Shown here: one piece after another, positions 37,779 to 43,998 of the stretch
Layout of the letters: the number at the start of each line of letters is the position of its first letter
How positions within the stretch are numbered: position 1 is the first letter of the stretch
From: Shinella sp. UYSO24
GTDB lineage: Bacteria; Pseudomonadota; Alphaproteobacteria; Rhizobiales; Rhizobiaceae
DNA: 43,998 bases
Direction of reading: 5' to 3'
Assembly: GCA_902167985.1 (NCBI GenBank)
Contig: CABHNZ010000032.1
Span: 1 to 43,998 of the forward strand
Translations under genes and position numbers: made by a program
The notes under the pieces: model-generated
The model's database searches: none
What the model saw: only the letters and a program-made list of their open reading frames with translations
What the model was told of the DNA's origin: nothing

Positions 37779-38977
37779 TCAGATTGCCGGTCCCGTCGTA
37801 CTCCAGGGGGACTCGTAGAGTTCGTAGAGCGCGACTGCTGCTGCGCCGCGCGCCCAGAAATCGTCGCTCGCATCGTCGAACACGAGCTCGCTGACGTCGC
37901 GAAGCGAAGGCGGAATGGCCATCAGATAGGCGTCGCGCAGGCTGTTGAGGAAGGGTTCTCCCAGGGCGAGCGACGAGCCGACCAGAATGACCCGCGGCGG
38001 CGCAAACAGCGTGACGATATTGGCAACCGTCAGGCCGATCGCCTCGCCGGCTCTGATCGCGGCGCTGATGAGGGTATTGTCGTCGGCCTTGATCAAGGTC
38101 TGCGCATGCGCCATGCCGCGCCCGAGCCGGACGGCTTCGGCAAAGGGGCCATCCCCCCGATGCTCCTCGAAAATCGCAGCCTCTCCCGCCTTGCTGGACA
38201 GGCGCACGACGCCGTCGGTGCCCATGCCAAGCACGAGGTCGCCGAGATTGTGGCTGAGGCCGCCTGCCCCGCGAAACGGCCGGTTCTCATGCAATACGCC
38301 AAGCCCGAGCGTATGTTCGAGCGAGATCAGCACCATGTCTTCCAGATCGCGCGCCTTGCCGAACCAGTGATGAGCCAGCGTGATTGCCGTCGCATCGCTT
38401 TCGATAATGGCGGGAACGCCGAGCCGCGACGACATCTCTGTGGCGAAATCGACATCGGTATCGCGCAGAATGGGGCTTGAACGGATGCGCCCGGTGCGAT
38501 GCTCGATGACGCCCGGCAGGCCGAGGCAGATGCTATGCACATCCTTCAGCCCGAGCCCGGCATCGACCACGCAGCGCCGCACACCATCCTCGACGAGATC
38601 GGCGATCACGCTGATCGGCTGGCGATCGATGCGGATCGGCAGGGTGAGCGTCGAAAGCACGTCACCGCGGAAATCGGCAACGACGAAGATCATCCGGCTT
38701 GCCGCGATCTTGGCTCCGACGACGCGGGCTGCTGCGGGATTGAGTTCCAGCATGACCCGCGGACGGCCACGGGCGGACTCGTTGCGGATATCGCCCTCGT
38801 GCCGCGTCAGGATGAGACCGTCATCGAGCAGCGAGCCGGTGATCGCCGACACCGTGGTCGCCGACAATTCGGTCCGTTCGGAAATCTCGACGCGCGAGAT
38901 AGGGCCTGGCGCCTGATCGTGTCCATCACGCTCAGACGGTTCATGGCACGCATGAGTTCTGGGTCGGCGGTTTTCAT
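37779..38977 (-). CDS. ROK-family transcriptional repressor, frameshifted
   Basis: About 400 residues: N-terminal winged HTH (MKTADPELMRAMNRLSVMD, then ISRVEISERTELSATTVSAI) and a ROK sugar-kinase-like domain (CLGLPGVIEHRTGRI, ESDATAITLAHHWFG, RGAGGLSHNLGD). The usual ROK zinc motif (GHx9CxCGxxGCxE) is absent: the region has HNLGD and no cysteines. One lost base near 38905 splits off the HTH. Paired operators upstream and the divergent ABC operon indicate a sugar-responsive repressor. The ThuB-like gene follows after 33 bp. Confidence 0.87.
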
Positions 38978-39028
38978 CTCATCCTGCACTCGATGGCCTT
39001 GAACGGCGGAGACATCACGCACTGGCAA

Positions 39029-39051
39029 TTTAATCCGCACCGCGAATTAAA
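39029..39051. promoter_or_regulatory. ROK operator 1
   Basis: TTTAATCC-N7-GAATTAAA, 23 bp, within a longer perfect dyad GGCAATTTAAT (39024-39034) / ATTAAATTGCC (39046-39056). It lies 51 bp upstream of the ROK start, fitting auto-regulation. Confidence 0.7.
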
Positions 39052-39148
39052 TTGCCATAGTGTTAAGGCCGCTTCTGCCGCACTGGCAAGCGAAATTGCG
39101 AGGAAAAGTTGAAATTTTTGGCGTCATGAGAGTTTTTTACTCACCCTA

Positions 39149-39177
39149 TTGACACATGGAAGATGCTCGACAATTAT
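39149..39177 (+). promoter_or_regulatory. sigma-70-type promoter of the sugar ABC operon
   Basis: TTGACA (39149-39154), a 17-nt spacer and AATTAT (39172-39177). Transcription would begin near 39184, inside operator 2. Confidence 0.7.
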
Positions 39178-39199
39178 TTAATTCGGATACTGGATTAAA
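39177..39199. promoter_or_regulatory. ROK operator 2 at the transcription start
   Basis: TTTAATTC-N7-GGATTAAA, the inverse of operator 1. It abuts the -10 box, so bound repressor would block the promoter. The centre is 148 bp from that of operator 1, about 14 helical turns. Confidence 0.7.
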
Positions 39200-39220
39200 G
39201 AGCTTTGGGAGGAGCGCCTT

Positions 39221-40515
39221 ATGTCCAAGAGAACTCGTGGCCTGTTATGGCTTTCCGCATCCGCTTTCGCTTTTTCCGCATCGATATTGACGGCCGGCAC
39301 GGCAGCCGCCGACAGCGTCATCCGCTGGATGCATGTGGAACAGGTGCCCGGCAATCTCGCCGTATGGCGCAAGATCGCCGACGACTTCGAGGCCAAGCAC
39401 CCCGGCGTCAAGATCGAGATGCAATTCCTCGAAAACCAGGCGTTCAAGGCGAAGATCCCGACACTTCTGCAATCGAAGGACGCGCCGAGCTTCTTCTATA
39501 CCTGGGGCGGCGGCGTGCTGCAGGCCCAGTCGGTAACGGGAACGCTCAGGCCGCTCGATGCCGCACTCGACGCCAATGGCGGGGAATGGCGCAAATCGCT
39601 CAACCCTTCTGCCGTCGAGGGCCTGACATTCGATGGCAAGGTCTGGGCGTCGCCGACCAAGAGCGGCCTTGTCTCGTTCTATTACAATAAGGAGCTGTTC
39701 AAGAAGGCCGGGATCGACGCGACGAAGATCGCCAGCTGGGATGATTTTCTCGGCGCCGTCAAAACGCTGAAACAGGCGGGCATCACGCCGATCGCCGGCG
39801 GTGGGCGGGACAAATGGCCACTGCATTTCTACTGGGGCTATCTCGCCATGCGCGAGGCCGGCCGACAGGGTTTTGCCGATGCGAAAGCCGGCAAGAACGA
39901 CGGCTTTGCGGGTGAAGCCTTCGTCAAGGCCGGCGAGCATCTGGCCGAGTTGGGCAAGCTCGAACCGTTCCAGAACGGCTATCTGGGCGCGACATGGAAC
40001 GATGCGCTCGCAGCCTTCGGTGATGGTCGGGCCGCGATCATCCTCAGCTTCGAAAACACGCCTGCGACCCAGGCCTCCAATTCGACCAGCCGCAAGGGGC
40101 TTCCCGATGACAATATCGGGCGTTTCCCCTTTCCGCTCGTCAGCGGCGGGCCGGGCGTGCTGACCGATGATTTCGGCGGCCTGAACGGCTGGGTCGTCAC
40201 CAAGAACGCCCCGCCGGAGACCGAGGAATTCCTCAAATACATGGCAAGCCTCGACGTGCAGAAGACGCTCGCCAAGGAAACCCAGATCATGCCGGTCACG
40301 AAGGCGCGGGCGAGGCCGTCTCGTCGCCTCTCCTGAAGGAAGTCTCCGACGCGCTTGCCAAGGAGACCTGGCACCAGAACTTCCTCGATCAGGATCTCGG
40401 CCCGAATGTCGGCGCCGTCGTCAATGACGTCAGCGTGGAAGTCGTTTCCGGCGGCATGAAGCCGGCTGATGCTGCCCAGCAGATCGAGGACACCTACTCG
40501 CTCGAGCGCAAGTAG
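39221..40515 (+). CDS. sugar ABC transporter solute-binding protein, frameshifted
   Basis: About 431 residues, family-1 extracellular binding protein. Signal peptide at 1-30 (MSKRTRGLLWLSASAFAFSA, cleavage near AAA-DSVIRW). Mature blocks: AVWRKIADDFEAKHPGVKIE, KSGLVSFYYNKELFKKAGID and GGLNGWVVTKNAPPETEEF. A lost base near 40310 separates the last 65 residues (VSSPLLKEVSDALAKETWH onward). ATG 39221 has GGGAGGAG. Binds a sugar or glycoside; the exact ligand is unknown, with trehalose- or ketoglycoside-like sugars suggested by the ThuAB neighbours. Confidence 0.87.
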
Positions 40516-40601
40516 GCATCCCTGTCGACGGCGCCGCATGAGCGGTGCCGCCGGCTCTTCCCCGGTTTCCGTTTCGTGCGACCCCAGGAGCCCGAACGCC
40601 G

Positions 40602-41543
40602 ATGAGCGATACTCTTCTATCCACCAATGCCATGCCCATGGGGCAAGCCAAGTCGGTGCCACAACGCCGACGGCGCTCTCTGGCGCATAGCAAATGGCCG
40701 GTTCTGGTGCTTTTCCTGCCGCCGGCACTTCTGCTCTTTTCCGTTCTGGTCATCCTGCCCATGGGCGAGGCCGCCTGGTATTCGTTCTTCAACTGGAACG
40801 GCTACGGCACGCCGACGCAGTGGGTCGGCTGGCGGAATTACGAGCTGATCTTCCGCAATGGCGCCTTTACCCAGGCGCTCATCAACAACGGCCTGATCGT
40901 CGTCGCCTCGATCTGCCTGCAGGTACCGCTGGCGCTCTGGCTAGCGACGATGATTTCCAGCCGAATCAAGGGCGCGCTGTTCTTCCGGCTGATCTTCTTC
41001 CTGCCCTATGTGCTGGCCGATGTTGCCGCCGGCATGATCTGGCGCTTCGTCTATGACGGCGATTTTGGTCTGGTCGGCGGGATCGCCCGCTTCCTCGGCT
41101 TTGATGCACCCTTCTGGCTCGCGGACCGCGATGTCGCCATGTATGCCATCCTCGGTGTCGTCGTCTGGAAGTATTTCGGCTTCCACATGATGCTCTTCAT
41201 CGCCGGCCTGCAATCGATCGACAAGAGCGTTCTGGAAGCAGCCGATATCGACGGCGCCACCGGATTTCAGAAATTCCGCCTCGTTACCCTGCCGCTTCTC
41301 GGCTCGACTGTCCGGCTTTCGGTCTTCTTCGCCGTGGTCGGCTCGCTGCAGCTCTTCGACATGATCATGCCGCTCACCGGCGGCGGCCCGTCGAACTCGA
41401 CGCAGACGATGGTGACGTTCCTCTACAATTTCGGGGTGACACGCATGCAGGTCGGTTTCGGCAGCGCCGTCGGCGTCGTGCTGTTCGTGATCTGCGTGAC
41501 GCTCGCCTTCAGCTACAAGCGGGTGTTCATGCGCCATGACTGA
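40602..41543 (+). CDS. sugar ABC transporter permease (MalF/UgpA type)
   Basis: Intact, 313 residues, six membrane helices; LFLPPALLLFSVLVILPMGE for helix 1 and the EAA loop EAADIDGATGFQKFRLVTLPLL. ATG 40602 is chosen with AGGAG about 12 nt upstream; shorter starts at later Met codons (40629 region) are possible. Overlaps the next permease by 8 bp. Confidence 0.88.
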   Translation: MSDTLLSTNAMPMGQAKSVPQRRRRSLAHSKWPVLVLFLPPALLLFSVLVILPMGEAAWYSFFNWNGYGTPTQWVGWRNYELIFRNGAFTQALINNGLIVVASICLQVPLALWLATMISSRIKGALFFRLIFFLPYVLADVAAGMIWRFVYDGDFGLVGGIARFLGFDAPFWLADRDVAMYAILGVVVWKYFGFHMMLFIAGLQSIDKSVLEAADIDGATGFQKFRLVTLPLLGSTVRLSVFFAVVGSLQLFDMIMPLTGGGPSNSTQTMVTFLYNFGVTRMQVGFGSAVGVVLFVICVTLAFSYKRVFMRHD

Positions 41544-42420
41544 TATCTCGACACTCCCCCTGAAGGATGCGGCAACGGCGCAGGGCTCCGGCCAGCGGAT
41601 GCGTGCGGGAACGAAGCTCTATGTCTACGCATCGCTGATCCTCGTGGCCGCGATCGTCGTCGTGCCGCTCCTCAGCACCGCACTCGGCGGCTTCAAGACG
41701 CTGAGCGACCTGCGCGGCAACCCGTTCGGCATGCCCTCCGAATGGCAGTGGAGCAATTACGGCGATATCATCGTCAGCCAGCGCTACTGGCTGCAGATGG
41801 GCAATTCGCTGGTGATTGCGCTGCTGACCGTCTTCCTGACGCTGACATTCGGCGCCATGGCCGCCTTCTGCTTTGCCCATATCCGCTTTTTTGGCGCCGA
41901 TTATCTCGTCAACTACTTCCTGATCGGGCTGATGTTTCCGGCAGCGACCGCGATCCTGCCGCTTTACATCCGCATCCGCGATCTGGGGCTCATCGATACC
42001 TATTGGGGCGTGGTCCTGCCGCAGGTCGCCTTCGGCATGGGGATGAGCATCATGCTCTTTCGCAACTACTTCAAAAACCTGCCTTCGGAACTCTTCGATG
42101 CGGCCTTTGTCGATGGCTGCGGCTACATGCGCTTCTTCTGGCATGTGACCTTGCCGCTGTCGCGCCCGATCATCGCCACTGTCGGCATCATCTCCTTCGT
42201 CGGCAGCTGGAACAGCTACATCCTGCCGCTGATCATGCTGAACTCGGAAAGCCGCTATCCCTGGCCGCTCGGCATCATGATCTATCGCGGCGAATTCAGC
42301 ACCGAATGGCAGCTAGTGCTCGCCTTCATCACGCTCACCATCCTGCCCACCATCATCGTGTTTTTCCTGGCTCAGAAGCACATCATCGCCGGCCTTACCG
42401 CCGGTGCGGTGAAATCCTGA
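41536..42420 (+). CDS. sugar ABC transporter permease (MalG/UgpE type)
   Basis: Intact, 294 residues, six helices. EAA-type loop with FDAAFVDGCGYMRFFWHVTLPLSRP; FKTLSDLRGNPFGMPSEWQW after helix 1 is typical of MalG-like inner-membrane subunits. Pairs with the preceding permease. Confidence 0.9.
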   Translation: MTDISTLPLKDAATAQGSGQRMRAGTKLYVYASLILVAAIVVVPLLSTALGGFKTLSDLRGNPFGMPSEWQWSNYGDIIVSQRYWLQMGNSLVIALLTVFLTLTFGAMAAFCFAHIRFFGADYLVNYFLIGLMFPAATAILPLYIRIRDLGLIDTYWGVVLPQVAFGMGMSIMLFRNYFKNLPSELFDAAFVDGCGYMRFFWHVTLPLSRPIIATVGIISFVGSWNSYILPLIMLNSESRYPWPLGIMIYRGEFSTEWQLVLAFITLTILPTIIVFFLAQKHIIAGLTAGAVKS

Positions 42421-42445
42421 CGCGGCCGGAACGGAGGTACAGAAA

Positions 42446-43516
42446 ATGGCATCTGTCGAACTCAAGCAGGTCCGCAAGGCCTATGGCGCGCTCGAAGTCA
42501 TTCACGGCGTCTCGCTGTCGATCGAGGACGGGCAGTTCATCGCGCTGGTCGGCCCGTCCGGCTGCGGCAAGTCCACGCTTCTGCGGATGATCGCCGGCCT
42601 CGAGGAGATCAGCGGCGGCGACATCATTATCGACAATACCGTCGTCAATGAACTGACCCCGCGCGAACGCAATATTGCGATGGTCTTCCAGTCCTACGCG
42701 CTCTATCCGCACATGACGGTCGCGGAAAACATGGGCTTCAACCTGCGGCTTTCCGGCACGCCGAAACAGGTGATTGCGGAGCGCGTCAATGAAGCCGCCC
42801 GCATGCTCGACCTGGTGCCGCTGCTCGACCGCAAGCCGGCCCAGCTTTCCGGCGGCCAGCGCCAGCGCGTCGCCATGGGCCGCGCCATCGTACGCAATCC
42901 CGCGGTCTTCCTCTTCGATGAACCGCTCTCCAACCTCGATGCCAAACTCCGAGTACAGATGCGCTCTGAAATCAAGCGCCTGCACCAGAAGGTAGGCACC
43001 ACCTCGATCTATGTCACGCATGACCAGATCGAGGCGATGACACTGGCCGACCGTATCGTGGTTCTCAATCAGGGCCGAGTGGAACAGGAGGGCACGCCGA
43101 TGGAGCTTTACAAGAAGCCGGCCAATCTCTTCGTCGCCGCCTTCATCGGCTCGCCCGCCATGAACCTGATCGACGGCACGGTCGATGCCAGCGATAACGC
43201 CCCGGCCGCCCGCCTGACCGATGGCACGGCGATCCGCATCAGCGCCGATCGCAAGGTGAAGCGCGGGCAGTCGATCAAGATCGGCCTGCGCCCGGAACAC
43301 TTGAGCCCCGGTGCAGCAGGAACCGCATTGGCCGGGCAGACCCTGCTGGTGGAGCCGACCGGTGCGCAGACCCATGTCGTCTTCGATCTCGCCGGCCAGC
43401 CGGTGACGGCCATCGTCGATGGCGAGTTTCCCGTGCGCTTCGGCTCGCGCTTCGAGACGAGCGTACCGGTGGAACAGGTGCATGTGTTCGACAGCCAGAG
43501 CGGGCTTGCGCTCTGA
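42446..43516 (+). CDS. sugar ABC transporter ATPase (UgpC/MalK type)
   Basis: Intact, 356 residues. Walker A GPSGCGKST, Q-loop VFQSYALYPHMTV, signature LSGGQRQRVAMGRAI, Walker B VFLFDEPLSNLD, H-loop VTHDQIEAMT, then a TOBE regulatory domain (GLRPEHLSPG). Energises uptake through the two permeases. ATG 42446 has GGAGGT. Confidence 0.92.
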   Translation: MASVELKQVRKAYGALEVIHGVSLSIEDGQFIALVGPSGCGKSTLLRMIAGLEEISGGDIIIDNTVVNELTPRERNIAMVFQSYALYPHMTVAENMGFNLRLSGTPKQVIAERVNEAARMLDLVPLLDRKPAQLSGGQRQRVAMGRAIVRNPAVFLFDEPLSNLDAKLRVQMRSEIKRLHQKVGTTSIYVTHDQIEAMTLADRIVVLNQGRVEQEGTPMELYKKPANLFVAAFIGSPAMNLIDGTVDASDNAPAARLTDGTAIRISADRKVKRGQSIKIGLRPEHLSPGAAGTALAGQTLLVEPTGAQTHVVFDLAGQPVTAIVDGEFPVRFGSRFETSVPVEQVHVFDSQSGLAL

Positions 43517-43573
43517 TCATTGCGGGCAGCGGCCGATGGCTGCCCCGTGCCCATCTTATCGAGAGGCGATTTC

Positions 43574-43998
43574 ATGAAGACGATCAAAGGGCCTGCACTC
43601 TTTCTCGGCCAGTTTGCCGGAGACAGCGCGCCATTCAACAGCTGGGACAGCATCACGAAATGGGCCGCTGACATGGGTTATGTCGGCGTGCAGGTGCCAT
43701 CCTGGGCAAGCCAGCTCATCGATCTGGAAAAGGCCGCAAGCTCCAAGGACTATTGCGATGAATTCGCCGGCATAGCGCGGGAAAACGGCGTCGCCGTCAC
43801 GGAGCTTTCCACTCACCTGCAGGGGCAGCTCATCGCAGTTCACCCTGCCTATGACGAGGCATTCGACGGTTTTACCATTCCAGCCATGCGGGGCAACCCG
43901 AAAGCCCGGCAGGAATGGGCCGTCAACCAGGTGAAGATGGCGCTCACCGCCTCGAAACATCTCGGCATCAACGCCCATGCCACCTTTTCAGGTGCATT
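43574..43998 (+). CDS. sugar-phosphate isomerase/epimerase-like TIM-barrel protein, cut by window end
   Basis: First 141 residues of a xylose-isomerase-like TIM barrel: KGPALFLGQFAGDSAPFNSWDSITKWAADMG... with GVQVPSW and ASKHLGINAHATFSGA. Related proteins in glycoside operons are epimerases, isomerases or 3-keto-glycoside-processing lyases. It continues past the right edge. Its place after the ABC ATPase, facing ThuB/ThuA, suggests it acts on the imported sugar after oxidation. Confidence 0.82.
   Translation, partial: MKTIKGPALFLGQFAGDSAPFNSWDSITKWAADMGYVGVQVPSWASQLIDLEKAASSKDYCDEFAGIARENGVAVTELSTHLQGQLIAVHPAYDEAFDGFTIPAMRGNPKARQEWAVNQVKMALTASKHLGINAHATFSGA

Noticed and set aside
36609..38480. 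Very long open frame (623 codons) on the plus strand
   Set aside because: It lies fully antisense to the ThuB-like and ROK genes, whose motifs and ribosome sites are clear. It is a GC-rich shadow frame with arginine/histidine-rich, family-less translation.
42395..43483. Long minus-strand frame opposite the UgpC-like ATPase
   Set aside because: Shadow of an intact ATPase gene.

Overview
The window looks like a chromosomal or megaplasmid segment of a Rhizobiaceae alphaproteobacterium (Rhizobium/Agrobacterium/Neorhizobium type). This rests on the high GC content, FixJ-type response regulators, a DUF992 protein, a DUF2474 cytochrome bd small subunit, ThuA/ThuB-like proteins, and dense ABC transporter operons. 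No rRNA, tRNA, insertion sequence, phage gene or CRISPR array was seen. About half of the genes are interrupted by single-base frame changes although homology continues on both sides. Nearly all of those I traced are consistent with one missing base, so sequencing or assembly error is far more likely than decay. These genes are annotated as full-length CDSs with the frame changes noted.

Layout. 1-4190: a non-coding, locally AT-rich left end, a small ORF and a large UPF1-like SF1 helicase. 4155-11281 (minus): an MFS transporter, then a unit cydA-cydB-cydX(DUF2474)-poxB-cfa. In it PoxB feeds electrons from pyruvate to ubiquinone, a cyanide-insensitive-type bd oxidase re-oxidises ubiquinol, and Cfa modifies membrane lipids. 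11388-15076: a LysR regulator, a small rhizobial protein, a Tat-leader haloperoxidase paired with Dps, and DUF992. 15388-20785 (plus): a YdeP-like molybdopterin oxidoreductase, an orphan FixJ-like regulator and two tandem luciferase-like monooxygenases. 20884-25325: a Na+/H+ antiporter, a nitroreductase, an SRPBCC-like protein and a divergent LysR. 25672-31374 (plus): a complete oligopeptide ABC operon (oppABCDF-like). 31421-34086 (minus): a two-component operon of PAS histidine kinase, FixJ-like regulator and receiver-only protein. Divergent from it, 34455-35920 (plus): a small membrane protein resembling the kinase sensor domain, a peroxiredoxin and a CPYC thioredoxin-fold protein. 35977-43998: a sugar/glycoside module, with ThuA, a ThuB-like dehydrogenase and a ROK repressor on minus, and an ABC transporter plus a TIM-barrel isomerase/epimerase (cut by the window end) on plus.

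Two regulatory signals stand out. (1) A pseudo-palindrome CTAYAC-N4-GTRTAG recurs only in intergenic regions: upstream of cydA, dps, ydeP and the first luciferase-like gene, and twice between the kinase and the thiol-redox operon. Both FixJ-like regulators share the same recognition-helix sequence, so I propose one redox/respiratory stress regulon spanning 9.9-34.3 kb. (2) Two 23-bp operators TTTAATYC-N7-GRATTAAA lie 148 bp apart in the ROK/ABC divergent promoter region, one of them just downstream of a near-consensus sigma-70 promoter.
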